A DNA stretch of 64,000 bases, taken from Lactococcus taiwanensis (lineage in GTDB: Bacteria > Bacillota > Bacilli > Lactobacillales > Streptococcaceae). The stretch covers positions 124,001 to 188,000 of the forward strand of contig NZ_BNDT01000003.1 of assembly GCF_014905395.1 (NCBI RefSeq). Reading direction: 5' to 3'. Under the pieces are notes generated by a model. That model saw only the letters and a program-made list of their open reading frames with translations. It was not told the origin of the DNA and did not search any database. The position numbers and the translations under genes are program-made. Positions 7,899 to 17,247 of this stretch are shown in pieces. The stretch's first letter is position 1. The number at the start of each line of letters is the position of its first letter.

Positions 7899-10502
7899 AT
7901 GGACATCGAAAAAATGACAACAACGATGCAAGAAGCACTTGGTTCAGCGCAACAAATTGCGCAAGTTCGTCATCACCAAGTGATTGAAGTTCCACATTTA
8001 TGGCGAATTTTTGTTCAACCTAATAGTTTTGGGGCGAACTTTTATAAAGATTTAGGGATTGACCTAGATGACTTTACAAATTTAATTGAAAAAGAAATTG
8101 ACAAAATTAATTCAGTAGAAGGTTCAAATATTACTTATGGTCAAAACCTAAGTCCAGATTTGTTCCAAGTCTTTACTGAAGCAGACAAAATTGCGCAAAA
8201 AATGGGCGATGAATACCTATCAACTGAGATTATTCTCCTTGCCCTCTTTGAGCTCAAGCAAAATCCATTGACTAAATATTTGGTCAATCATGGATTGACA
8301 AAAGCGAAAGCGCAAGCTGCGATTGAAGAATTACGCGGAGGTGATAAAGTGACCAGTCAAAATGCAGAAGAAACATACAAAGCACTTGAAAAATATGGGG
8401 TAGATCTTGTTGCTCAAGTTAAATCAGGTAAACAAGATCCTGTCATTGGACGTGATGAAGAAATTCGTGATGTCATTCGAGTGCTTTCTCGTAAAACAAA
8501 AAATAACCCCGTTCTTATTGGTGAACCTGGGGTTGGTAAAACAGCCATTGTCGAAGGTTTGGCACAACGGATTGTCAGAAAAGACGTTCCGGAAAATCTG
8601 AAAGATAAAACCATCTTTTCACTTGATATGGGTGCTCTGATTGCAGGAGCGAAATATCGTGGTGAATTTGAAGAACGACTCAAAGCAGTTCTTAATGAAG
8701 TGAAAAAATCAGATGGACAAATTATCCTCTTTATTGATGAACTGCATACGATTGTTGGTGCAGGTAAAACAGAAGGTTCAATGGATGCAGGCAACCTTTT
8801 AAAACCAATGCTTGCACGTGGTGAACTCCATTTGATTGGGGCAACGACCTTGGATGAATATCGTAAATACATGGAAACCGATAAAGCACTTGAACGTCGT
8901 TTCCAAAAGGTCTTGGTTACTGAACCTACTGTTGAAGATACGATTTCAATCTTGCGTGGGCTTAAAGAACGTTTTGAAATTCACCATGGAGTGACCATTC
9001 ATGATAATGCTCTTGTTGCAGCAGCCACCCTTTCAAATCGTTATATTACGGATCGATTTTTACCAGATAAAGCCATTGACTTGGTTGATGAAGCCAGTGC
9101 AACCATTCGTGTAGAAATGAATTCACTCCCAACTGAACTTGACCAAGCTAATCGTCGCTTGATGCAATTAGAAATTGAAGAAGCGGCCCTCAAAAAAGAA
9201 CGAGATGATGCTTCTAAGAAACGTCTTGAAATTATACGTGGTGAAATTGCTGAACTTCGAGAAGAAAATAATCAACTCAAAGCGCAATGGGAAGCTGAGA
9301 AAAAAGAAGTGGGCAATATTTCTGAAAAACGAAATGAATTAGAACATGCGCGCCACGAATTGGAAGAAGCTCAAAATGAAGGAAACTTAGAAAAAGCAGC
9401 AGCCCTTCGTTATGGTAAAATTCCTGAGCTTGAAAAAGAACTCAAAGCTATTGAAGAAAAAGCAAAATCAGATGATTTATCCTTAGTTCAAGAATCCGTC
9501 ACTGAAGAACAAATCGCTGAAGTGGTTGGACGCATGACAGGTATTCCAATTACCAAATTGGTTGAAGGTGAACGTGAAAAATTGCTTCACTTACCAGAAA
9601 CACTGCATCAAAGGGTTGTCGGACAAGATGAAGCTGTTGAAGCCGTATCTGATGCCATTATCCGTGCGCGTGCAGGCATTCAAGACCCTAACCGTCCACT
9701 TGGCTCCTTCCTCTTCCTCGGGCCAACTGGGGTAGGTAAGACCGAACTTGCGAAAGCTTTGGCTGAAAATCTCTTTGACTCAGAAGAGCATATGGTTCGG
9801 ATTGACATGAGTGAATATATGGAAAAACACTCAGTTTCTCGTTTAGTCGGAGCACCTCCAGGATATGTCGGTTATGATGAAGGCGGCCAATTGACTGAAG
9901 CTGTTCGTCGTAATCCTTATACCATCATCTTGCTTGATGAAATCGAAAAAGCACATCCAGATGTCTTCAATATCTTGTTGCAAGTTTTGGATGACGGTCG
10001 TTTAACTGACTCTAAAGGTGTTCTCGTTGACTTTAAGAACACCGTGTTGATTATGACTTCAAATGTTGGTTCGCAATATTTGCTGGATAATGTTGGAGAA
10101 AATGGTGAAATTTCGGAAGAAACAACGGAAAACGTGATGGCTCAACTTCGGGCACATTTCAAACCAGAATTTTTAAACCGGATTGATGATACCATTCTTT
10201 TCAAACCATTAGCACTTGAAGATATCAAGAATATTATCGTCAAAATGACTAGTCAACTCTCACATCGTCTTGAAGAAATGGACGTTCAACTTGAATTGAG
10301 TGAAGAAGTAAAAGTTTGGATTGCGGAAAATGCTTATGAACCTGCGTATGGTGCACGTCCACTCAAACGTTATTTGACAAAAGTCATCGAAAACCCATTA
10401 GCTAAGCTGATTATTGGCGGAAAAATTCCACCAAAATCAAAAGTTATTGTAACGCTTGTCGATGATAAGATTGACTTTGATATTCAAACAATTGCTGAAT
10501 AA
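7899..10502 (+). CDS. clpB: ATP-dependent disaggregase ClpB (Hsp100)
   Basis: Hexameric cytoplasmic AAA+ chaperone that threads proteins out of aggregates with the DnaK system. The 867-residue length is typical. In order: Clp-N domain (1-150); first AAA domain with Walker A GEPGVGKT at ~208 and Walker B ILFIDELH; the long middle coiled coil (~410-525, rich in E/K heptads), which distinguishes ClpB from ClpC and ClpE; second AAA domain with GPTGVGKT at ~607 and [11 protein letters not shown]; and C-terminal [10 protein letters not shown]. There is no ClpP-binding loop motif that I can see. Ribosome binding site GAGGTG precedes the ATG. A single-gene unit between a CtsR-type promoter and a terminator. 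Confidence 0.97.
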   Translation: MDIEKMTTTMQEALGSAQQIAQVRHHQVIEVPHLWRIFVQPNSFGANFYKDLGIDLDDFTNLIEKEIDKINSVEGSNITYGQNLSPDLFQVFTEADKIAQKMGDEYLSTEIILLALFELKQNPLTKYLVNHGLTKAKAQAAIEELRGGDKVTSQNAEETYKALEKYGVDLVAQVKSGKQDPVIGRDEEIRDVIRVLSRKTKNNPVLIGEPGVGKTAIVEGLAQRIVRKDVPENLKDKTIFSLDMGALIAGAKYRGEFEERLKAVLNEVKKSDGQIILFIDELHTIVGAGKTEGSMDAGNLLKPMLARGELHLIGATTLDEYRKYMETDKALERRFQKVLVTEPTVEDTISILRGLKERFEIHHGVTIHDNALVAAATLSNRYITDRFLPDKAIDLVDEASATIRVEMNSLPTELDQANRRLMQLEIEEAALKKERDDASKKRLEIIRGEIAELREENNQLKAQWEAEKKEVGNISEKRNELEHARHELEEAQNEGNLEKAAALRYGKIPELEKELKAIEEKAKSDDLSLVQESVTEEQIAEVVGRMTGIPITKLVEGEREKLLHLPETLHQRVVGQDEAVEAVSDAIIRARAGIQDPNRPLGSFLFLGPTGVGKTELAKALAENLFDSEEHMVRIDMSEYMEKHSVSRLVGAPPGYVGYDEGGQLTEAVRRNPYTIILLDEIEKAHPDVFNILLQVLDDGRLTDSKGVLVDFKNTVLIMTSNVGSQYLLDNVGENGEISEETTENVMAQLRAHFKPEFLNRIDDTILFKPLALEDIKNIIVKMTSQLSHRLEEMDVQLELSEEVKVWIAENAYEPAYGARPLKRYLTKVIENPLAKLIIGGKIPPKSKVIVTLVDDKIDFDIQTIAE

Positions 10503-10509
10503 ATAAATT

Positions 10510-10539
10510 AAACCGTTAGCTGTAGCTGGCGGTTTTTTT
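10510..10539 (+). terminator. clpB terminator
   Basis: Stem AAACCG-TT-AGC / GCT-GG-CGGTTT with TGTA loop and a T7 run. A second small hairpin, TTTTCAG/CTGAAAA, follows at 10541-10558. Confidence 0.85.
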
Positions 10540-10605
10540 ATTTTCAGTTAGCTGAAAATTATTACCGAAAATAAAATATATCTTCATCTTGTTGAAAATT
10601 TATGA

Positions 10606-10611
10606 TATAAT
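10606..10611 (+). promoter_or_regulatory. Extended -10 promoter of the AAA ATPase gene
   Basis: TATAAT preceded by TGA (extended -10) with a poor -35 (TTCATC, 10583-10588) at 17-nt spacing. It is the only evident promoter for the ATPase and the restriction-modification genes behind it. Confidence 0.55.
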
Positions 10612-10640
10612 AGTTATAAAATATCAGTGAGGTGAAAATA

Positions 10641-11837
10641 ATGATTCAACGTGAAAGATATTTAGACTGGCTTATTAGAAACAAAAATAACGGATTGGTA
10701 AAGGTGATATCAGGAGTTCGTCGAAGTGGGAAATCATCACTTTTTGAATTGATGAAGGAAAAATTGCGTAAAGATGGAATATCAGATGAGCAAATTATTC
10801 ATCTGAATTTTGAAGATTTACGATATATTGAACTTCGTGATTTTTTAAAACTCAATGAGTATATCTTGAAACTAACCCCTAAAAATCAAAATTATTATAT
10901 TTTTTTGGACGAAGTTCAGAATGTCAAAAAGTTTGAAGAAGTCGTTAACAGTTTAAATCTTCAAGAGAAATTAGATATCTATATTACAGGTTCTAACGCT
11001 TATTTTATGAGTGGAGAGCTTGCGACGTTGCTTACAGGTCGTTATCTTGAATTGAAAATTTTACCTTTGTCTTTCAAGGAGTTCTACTCAGAATATAGCT
11101 ATCTCCGTCCAGAAGAAGCTTATGAAAAATATATTCTGACGTCTTTTCCTTATCTCGTCCATACTGAAAATTCGGATGACCGTGCAATTTATATTCAAGG
11201 CGCATATAATGACATTGTTTTAAAAGACATCATCACACGTTATGGCATTACAGATCAGGATGTTTTGGAGCGAATTTTGGTTTATCTCTCATCAGTGATT
11301 GGTTCAGAAGTTTCGATCAATAAAATTGCTAATGTCTTAAAACAAGATATCTCAATCTCAAATAATACGGTAGAGCGGTACGTAGATGCTTTGGTAAATG
11401 GTTTAATTCTTTATAAAGCGCCACGTTATGATATTAAAGGAAAGAGTTTATTGCGCCGCTTGGAAAAGTATTATTTAGTTGATATGGGATTTCGCAGCTT
11501 GATGTTGCCAGATGCTAAGCAGGACTATGGACATATTTTAGAAAATATCATTTATTTAGAGCTAAAACGCCGCTATTATCATGTGTATGTGGGAAAAAAC
11601 AATAAATATGAAGTCGATTTTGTTTGCATAGATAGTCATGCCAATCCAACTTATTTTCAAGTTGCACTACAAACGCTTGATGAAAAAGTGTTAGAGAGAG
11701 AATTGAGGAGTTTAGAGATGATTGATGATTCTTATCCTAAGTATCTTCTAACCCTTGATACTATCAATAAAAATGCGAATTATAATGGAATTATAAAAAT
11801 GAATGCCCTCGACTGGCTTTTAGGAGTAGAGAAATAA
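10641..11837 (+). CDS. AAA_14/DUF4143-family ATP-binding protein
   Basis: This 398-residue protein has Walker A GVRRSGKSS near residue 22 and Walker B YIFLDEVQN near 87. The sensor-like TGSNAYFMSGELATLLTGRY and PLSFKEFY follow, the usual pattern of AAA_14 ATPases. A C-terminal DUF4143 region follows, with a nuclease-like stretch GHILENIIYLELKRR...VDFVCID resembling PD-(D/E)XK folds. Cellular role of the family is poorly known. The ATG at 10641 is chosen (GAGGTG at 10629) over a GTG 9 nt upstream. The stop codon overlaps the start of the next gene as TAATG, so it is coupled to the broken restriction-modification gene and may have belonged to that system. Confidence 0.8.
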   Translation: MIQRERYLDWLIRNKNNGLVKVISGVRRSGKSSLFELMKEKLRKDGISDEQIIHLNFEDLRYIELRDFLKLNEYILKLTPKNQNYYIFLDEVQNVKKFEEVVNSLNLQEKLDIYITGSNAYFMSGELATLLTGRYLELKILPLSFKEFYSEYSYLRPEEAYEKYILTSFPYLVHTENSDDRAIYIQGAYNDIVLKDIITRYGITDQDVLERILVYLSSVIGSEVSINKIANVLKQDISISNNTVERYVDALVNGLILYKAPRYDIKGKSLLRRLEKYYLVDMGFRSLMLPDAKQDYGHILENIIYLELKRRYYHVYVGKNNKYEVDFVCIDSHANPTYFQVALQTLDEKVLERELRSLEMIDDSYPKYLLTLDTINKNANYNGIIKMNALDWLLGVEK

Positions 11838-13837
11838 TGGAAACTGGAAATTAGAAACAGTAGTCAATTACTGGGTTAAAGGACAGCTTGAGAATATTGG
11901 ACTTGTCTTTAATAAAGATTTCCGAGATGAGTCCAATTTTAGTGAGTATATGAAGCGTTCTCTAAAAGGGTCAGCAAAAACAGCTAATAAAACGAATTTT
12001 GGAAAGCCAGATTTTCATATCGAAGGATATGAAATCCCTGTAGTTATTGAGGATAAAGTAAATCTTAAAAAAACTTATTGCGCAAACCAAAGAGGGTATC
12101 AAAAACGATGATGATTCTGTCAAAAATTTTGCGGTCAACGGTGCGCTTTATTATGCGCGAAACATGATTTCATCTGGTGGTTACAAAGAAGTTGTAGCGA
12201 TTGGTGTCGCAGGAGATAATGAAGAGAATGTTACCTTAAAAGTTTACTATGTATTTGGTTCTGGGCCAGATTCACAGAAAGCAATGGATGACTATAAGAG
12301 CTTTGACTTTTTGGAAAATAAGAAAACTTTTGCTGAGTTTTACAAAGAAGCTGTGCTTTCCGAAGAAGAAAAACATCAGATTTTAATTGATAGTCAAGCC
12401 AAGTTGCAGACTTATGCGGGTAAACTCAATAAGCTGATGCACAATCACAATATCACGGCACCGTAGCGCGTGCTTTATGTGTCAGGCATGTTACTTGCGA
12501 TGCAAGACTTGAATCAAAATGGCTATGAAAGTTTAGGCATTACACCCGATTTCTTGAATGGTTCACCTCTAAATGGTAACCGAGATGGACAAATCGTTGT
12601 TAATCGTGTGGCGAATTATCTGCAGCTCAAGCAGATTCCAGAAGATAAACGTCAGCTCATGCTTTCGTCTTTTAACGAAATCTCAAAGGACGTTGACCGT
12701 GACAAGCCAACTAAGTTGGACAAGGAAGTAGCGAAATACATTAATGGCTTGGCTTCCGCTAACAAGCAAATTTTTACTTTTATTTATGAAAATATTTATA
12801 AGTCTATTGACGGTATGGCTGGGACGCTGGATATCATGGGAGAGATGTATTCCGAGTTTCTGAAATACGCATTGGGTGATGGAAAAGAAATCGGTATCGT
12901 TTTGACACCTCCTTATGTGACAAAAATGATGACACAAATCTTGAATGTGAATCAAAACTCACGTGTAATGGATTTGGCGACAGGTTCAGCTGGTTTCTTG
13001 ATTGCATCGATGGAAGAAATGATCAATGATGCAGAAAAAGGACGCAAAGGCTCTGAAGCGGCGAATAAAAAAGTCAAAGAAATCAAAGAACGGCAATTAT
13101 TAGGCGTGGAGCTTAATGCAGAGATGTTCACCCTCGCAGCCACCAACATGATTTTGCGTGGGGACGGTTCGTCCAACATTCAAAAAGGCAATACTTTTGA
13201 CACGCCAGCTAATCTCTATCAGAATTTCCAAGCGGACCGGCTGCTGTTAAATCCACCTTTTAGTTTTGAAGAAAACGGCATGCCTTTTATCGCGTTTGGT
13301 TTGGACAAGATGCAAAAAGGCGGGCTGGGTGCGATTATCATTCAGGATAGTGCAGGTTCAGGTAAGGCAGTCAAGACTAATCAGCTCATGCTGACGAAGC
13401 ACACGCTGGTGGCTTCTATCAAGATGCCAGTGGATTTGTTCATGCCAATGGCAGGTGTGCAGACCTCGATTTATGTTTTCAAGGTGGGCACAGCTCACGA
13501 TTTTGATGTGCCGGTGAAATTTATTGATTTCCGAAATGATGGCTATAAGCGGACGAAACGCAGTTTGCAGGAGATTGACGCGCCAACTAAGCGCTACATG
13601 GATATTCTCAAGATTTACAAAGCGGGTAAAGCAGCGAAAAATCTGCAAGCTGACTGGAATCTGGACGAGATTTATCTGGAAGACCAAATCACGGACTCAG
13701 GCGCTGACTGGAACTTTGACCAGCACAAGAAGATTGATACCAAGCCGACTTTTGACGATTTCAGAAAGACGGTTGCCGACTATCTGGCTTGGGAAGTGGA
13801 TCAAATCCTGAAAAGCGAGGACTTTGTGGGAAAATAA
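11837..13837 (+). pseudogene. BcgI-like fused restriction/N6-adenine methyltransferase subunit, broken
   Basis: Stitching frames together gives one ~665-residue protein. An N-terminal nuclease domain has a PD-(D/E)XK-like pattern (KPDFHIEGYEIP...IEDK). An HsdM-type N6-adenine methylase follows, with SAM motif VMDLATGSAGF and catalytic NPPF. There are three lesions. Just after the ATG one A seems missing: GAAACTGGAAATTA reads in frame as ENWKLE only with an extra A. A run of seven As at 12067-12073 shifts the frame after NLKK; six would restore it. A TAG at 12464-12466 stands where the reading ITAP-Q-RVLYVSG is expected, a CAG to TAG change. From 12467 to the stop the frame is clean, so a methylase fragment could be made. 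The first two lesions are in A-rich runs and could be sequencing error; the amber codon is less easily explained that way. Confidence 0.8.
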
Positions 13838-13848
13838 ATCGCCAATCC

Positions 13849-14970
13849 ATGCAGGGCAAGCTGGCGCAGCTTGAAAAGAAGTATGGTGTGGATTGGCGAG
13901 AGTTTAGAATTGAGGATGTTTTGGAGTGGCAACAGAATATCTCCGAAATTGACCCAATGAAATTGGATGAGTATAGTGTGTCTGATGAGAAGAAATATCC
14001 CTTCTATGGGCAGGCTATCATAAATAACGGTATTATAGAATATCGAAATCTTAGAGATGAATTTCTTAATAACAAGAACGGCAAGCCAACGATTTTAATT
14101 CACTCAAACAATCAAAATATTGTTTATCTTGATACTCCATTTTATTTGAAAGATGGTCACGGAGCAACTAGCGTATTGCAAGCAGACTTTCTAAATAAGA
14201 AGATTGCCCTGTATTTGATGGCGGCTATCAAAAAAGTCATTATTGAAAAGTTTTCATACAACAATAAAGCGACTAAAATTGGTTTAAAAAATACAGAAAT
14301 AGAGTTGCCAACTAAAAATGGCGAAATCGCTTATGAATTTATGAACGAATTTGTAGAGACGCTGGAAGCTTACTTAAAAGCAACGGGGCTGAATCATGTG
14401 GCGCTGAGTGCCGAAGAGCGCTCCGGCCTTGATAAATTAGGGGCAGGTTCTATTAGTTGGAAAGTATTTAATCTTGAAGCACTATTTGGTAAAGCAACTC
14501 GTGGAAGACGCTTGAAAAGCGCTGACCGAGTTGCCGGAAATTTACCCTTTGTTACAGCGGGAGAGGCAGACATGGGAATTTCTGCTTTCATTGGCAACGA
14601 TGTGCAAGTGTTCTCTGAAAATACCGTCACGATTGATATGTTTGGTTCAGCAAAATATCGGAATTATAAGTATGGCGCTGATGACCACGTAGCAGTTGTG
14701 CATACTGAAAAATTAGATAAATTTTCAGCACTATTCACAACGTCAGCTATCCATAAATCCGCTCATGCAGGACAGTTTGACTACTCACGAAATTTCTATG
14801 CCACTGACGCTGACGAACTGATGATTTCACTTCCTGTCAGCGCTGACGGAAAAATTGATTTTGATTTTATGTCAAATTTGATGAGTGCCATGCAGAAAGT
14901 TGTGATTAAAGGTGTTGTTGAGTGGGCGGATAAGCGGATTGAAGTGACGAAAGGGATTATAGAACGATAA
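13849..14970 (+). CDS. hsdS: Restriction-modification specificity subunit (HsdS/BcgIB-like)
   Basis: This 374-residue DNA-recognition subunit has two tandem target-recognition domains. The first opens with KYGVDWREFRIEDVLEWQ. The second opens after residue ~195 with SISWKVFNLEALFG and contains ADRVAGNLPFVTAGEAD. A conserved helical segment follows each. Two half-domains mean it would read a bipartite site for the adjacent methylase/nuclease. The start is placed at ATG 13849, 12 nt after the methylase stop, because KLAQLEKKYG is the normal N-terminal helix; no strong ribosome binding site is visible, so translation may depend on coupling. The frame is intact although its partner is broken. A GTCAGCGCTGAC palindrome lies at 14836-14847. 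Confidence 0.85.
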   Translation: MQGKLAQLEKKYGVDWREFRIEDVLEWQQNISEIDPMKLDEYSVSDEKKYPFYGQAIINNGIIEYRNLRDEFLNNKNGKPTILIHSNNQNIVYLDTPFYLKDGHGATSVLQADFLNKKIALYLMAAIKKVIIEKFSYNNKATKIGLKNTEIELPTKNGEIAYEFMNEFVETLEAYLKATGLNHVALSAEERSGLDKLGAGSISWKVFNLEALFGKATRGRRLKSADRVAGNLPFVTAGEADMGISAFIGNDVQVFSENTVTIDMFGSAKYRNYKYGADDHVAVVHTEKLDKFSALFTTSAIHKSAHAGQFDYSRNFYATDADELMISLPVSADGKIDFDFMSNLMSAMQKVVIKGVVEWADKRIEVTKGIIER

Positions 14971-15021
14971 AAACGAAAAGGGAAAGATGAATCAAAGTTC
15001 TATCTTTCTCTTTTCGTTTTT
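14970..15021 (+). terminator. Terminator after hsdS
   Basis: Long stem AAAACGAAAAG-G-GAAAGAT / ATCTTTC-T-CTTTTCGTTTT ending in T-rich sequence, directly after the stop codon. Confidence 0.85.
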
Positions 15022-15023
15022 AT

Positions 15024-15052
15024 TTGCGTCTTTTTAGTTTATGTGTTATAAT
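15024..15052 (+). promoter_or_regulatory. Promoter of the unknown gene/PemK pair
   Basis: TTGCGT (15024-15029), 17 nt, then TATAAT (15047-15052) with TGT in front (extended -10). AAAAAGGAG follows before the ATG at 15081. Confidence 0.7.
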
Positions 15053-15080
15053 AGAGAAAAGTTAAAAAGGAGACAAAAAT

Positions 15081-15818
15081 ATGCCTAAGCAATTACCGCC
15101 AAAATTTTCGTTCAAGGAATCTTTGGAATTTGTTGATGAAATTGTAGAAAAAGTTGGGAGATCTGCGACTGAAGTTGGGAAGATTGCGAAAACTTTAGGG
15201 TATGTAGCGTCGAATTCGGGGACATTTCCTGCTAAAATTGCAGCAGCAAGGCAGTTCGGGCTGATAGCAAATGAGGGGCGTGGAGTCGTGAATATTACGG
15301 ACCTCTACAAACGCCTCCATATTGGGGATAGCATAGAGAAAGATAAGAATGAAGCAATCCTCAATCCTAAAGAGTATCCTGCTCTGATGGAAAGGTACGG
15401 GAATAAAAATTTACCAGAACTATCAACTATTTCCGCTTTTGTCGAAAACACGTATGATATTAAGCATAGTGATGCCAAAAAGATCGCTAATGCTTTTGTG
15501 GAAAGCATGGCAGATTTTACAGATGTTTCGGAACAAGATACGAGTGAAATCAAAGGTAAGAGCGTTGAAAAAGAGTCTGATGATGAATTGCAAAAAACAA
15601 TTTCTAAAGAGAAACGCGTTCAAACGGTTAAGGACACTGATGAGAAATTTCTTGATATGCTTGGATTTCAGATTAGGATTTCTGTCAGCCCAGAGGCGAC
15701 AAAAGAGAACTATGAATTAATTGGGCCTGTGATAAAAGCACAAATAATTGATTTGATAAATCAAAATGAAAATAAAAATAATGAACCCACTCAAAAAGAT
15801 AATACATTGAAGGAGTAA
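15081..15818 (+). CDS. Unknown protein with winged-helix-like N terminus, upstream of a PemK-like toxin
   Basis: 245 residues, not assigned with confidence. Residues 1-80 (SLEFVDEIVEKVGR...VASNSGTFPAKIAAARQFGLIANEGRGVVNITDLYKRL) read like a winged-helix or DUF5343-like DNA-binding unit. Residues ~150-190 are charged and low-complexity (EIKGKSVEKESDDELQKTISKEKR), probably a linker. The tail (FLDMLGFQIRISVSPEATKENYELIGPVIKAQI) may be a small second domain. It has its own promoter and a strong ribosome binding site. The next start codon follows the stop by one base, so the two genes were built as an operon, which makes this protein the likely antitoxin or partner of the PemK-like gene; that is inference from order only. 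Confidence 0.65.
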   Translation: MPKQLPPKFSFKESLEFVDEIVEKVGRSATEVGKIAKTLGYVASNSGTFPAKIAAARQFGLIANEGRGVVNITDLYKRLHIGDSIEKDKNEAILNPKEYPALMERYGNKNLPELSTISAFVENTYDIKHSDAKKIANAFVESMADFTDVSEQDTSEIKGKSVEKESDDELQKTISKEKRVQTVKDTDEKFLDMLGFQIRISVSPEATKENYELIGPVIKAQIIDLINQNENKNNEPTQKDNTLKE

Positions 15819-15819
15819 T

Positions 15820-16209
15820 ATGTATAAAAAGGAATTTGACAAATAGAATGTTGAGAAGCAACATCTCAATGACAGAAAGAAATTTTTCTATTTCAAGGAA
15901 CGTCAAATATGGTGGTGCTCTTTTGGCGTGAATGTTGGGTATGAGATTGATGGAAAGCATGGGCAGTTTGAACGCCCTGCCTTAGTTATCAAACGTCTTG
16001 GGAAATATAATGCTCTTGTAGTTCCATTGACCCCCACCTTGAAAAATGATGATTACTTTGTTGCTTACGAACTTCAAGGAAAGAAAAAAGCCGCTAACGT
16101 GGCTCAGGTAAGAGTTGTAGATGTACGTCGTTTTCAGCGCAAGTTGGGAATGATGCCAGAAACAGCTTTTGATGAGATTAAAAAGCGACTGATAAGCCTG
16201 ATAGAATAA
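15820..16209 (+). pseudogene. PemK/MazF-like toxin interrupted by an amber codon
   Basis: Starting at ATG 15820, behind a perfect AAGGAG, the frame reads MYKKEFDK, then TAG (15844-15846), then 121 clean codons beginning NVEKQHLNDRKKF. The mature part has MazF/PemK features: a beta-strand start IWWCSFGVNVGYEIDGK, FERPALVIKRL, NALVVPLTPT, and a C-terminal VVDVRRFQRKLGMM...FDEIKKRL. These ribonucleases cleave mRNA or tRNA when freed from an antitoxin. The stop probably replaced a tryptophan (TGG to TAG). A shorter product from a GTG or ATG near 15928 would lack the first strand. It overlaps no other gene and follows the unknown 245-residue gene by one base. Confidence 0.75.
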
Positions 16210-16312
16210 AAAAATCGGCCGCCACAAGTGTGACGACCTCGGATCCCGAAGGACTTAATATGCATAGTATACTAAATAATTGGAGAATTGTCAAGAAATA
16301 TCTTTCGGATAA

Positions 16313-16450
16313 GTGTTTAATGATGAACCACTTTATGCTTATTTCGTTGTTAATGTTTGTGCAACGGTTGGCTTGTTTTTGACAAATTTTTATCAAGCGA
16401 AGTTTCCGAAAGAGGAAGTTGTTTATGAAAATGTTTGGAATCTTGGATGA
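16313..16450 (+). other. Possible gene remnant (45 codons, hydrophobic)
   Basis: Between the toxin remnant and the next gene a short frame reads NDEPLYAYFVVNVCATVGL and then YQAKFPKEEVVYENVWNLG before a stop. It looks like a fragment of a membrane protein, with one helix and an amphipathic tail, but no ribosome binding site precedes the GTG. The remaining ~100 nt after the toxin remnant (GC-rich CGGCCGCC, GGATCCCGAAGG) holds nothing I recognise. Confidence 0.25.
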
Positions 16451-16500
16451 TGATTTACCATTTTAGTGAAGAGAATGTGTTCCAATAAGGAGTCAAAATT

Positions 16501-17247
16501 ATGAGTAATTTTTATATTTCGATAAAAGAATATGTTACTGAAAATAAAACAGGTAATGGCAAAAGAACTAAAAAGCAGGTAATTAGTTTAGGGGACTATG
16601 TATGTTCAATTCTTCTTTATGTTTGTGCTGGTTGCTTTTGGTTGGAAACGTTTATCCTGTCGTCCAAGACTTCGTTTAATCCTTCGGATTCTTCGGCTGG
16701 ATTCATGTTTATATTATTGATTCTTCTAGGAATAGGTTGTCTAATATGGGGGAGATATTTGCGAAAAAGCCAAAGACAAAGAGAGGTGGACTTTGCACAA
16801 GAAATAGTAGAAGGTAGCGTAACCTTTTCGGGAAAAAGAATTAGGCATGAAACAGTTCAAAAAATTATCTGCGAGTTAGAGAAAGCAATCTCTGTAGCAG
16901 ATAATACGGCTAAGTGGTTCGTTGGAATTTTGACAACGCTCTTACTATTCACAGCTGGAATAGTTGGAAATATATACTCAAAAATTTTTGATGTACAAGT
17001 TTCAATCTCAACTACTCAGGAGAAGGCTGAAATGGCTAAAGATTTTGTGAATAGCAATTCAATAGAATCTCTTTTATGGGCAGCTCTTTGGATTTTTATC
17101 CTATTAGCTCTACCTTCTGTAATTGCATATATATCGCTTGGTGTCTATAATTTCTATAAAAAAAGAATACTGTCTGTGCTTTATGAAACAGATTACTATT
17201 TCACTCAGGAAGAGGGAGAAGAAGATAGTGTTGGAGAAGGAAAGTAA
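16501..17247 (+). CDS. Membrane protein of unknown function, four transmembrane helices
   Basis: 248 residues. Predicted helices are near residues 33-54 (YVCSILLYVCAGCFWLETFI), 62-84 (AGFMFILLILLGIGCLIWG), 139-160 (WFVGILTTLLLFTAGIVGN) and 185-212 (LLWAALWIFILLALPSVIAY). Soluble segments lie between helices 2 and 3 and at the acidic C-terminal tail (EEGEEDSVGEGK). I do not recognise a family. AAGGAG precedes the ATG. Its stop overlaps the start of the Fic remnant (TAATGG), so the two were probably one operon. In this island it could be the membrane effector of a defence system, but nothing in the sequence proves that. Confidence 0.6.
   Translation: MSNFYISIKEYVTENKTGNGKRTKKQVISLGDYVCSILLYVCAGCFWLETFILSSKTSFNPSDSSAGFMFILLILLGIGCLIWGRYLRKSQRQREVDFAQEIVEGSVTFSGKRIRHETVQKIICELEKAISVADNTAKWFVGILTTLLLFTAGIVGNIYSKIFDVQVSISTTQEKAEMAKDFVNSNSIESLLWAALWIFILLALPSVIAYISLGVYNFYKKRILSVLYETDYYFTQEEGEEDSVGEGK

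Noticed and set aside
12464-12476. GCGCGTG, the lactococcal Chi word, at the hsdM amber codon
   Set aside because: The same 7-mer occurs at several ordinary places (e.g. in purL, clpB, purH and a ROK gene); it is a known recombination signal and not special here.
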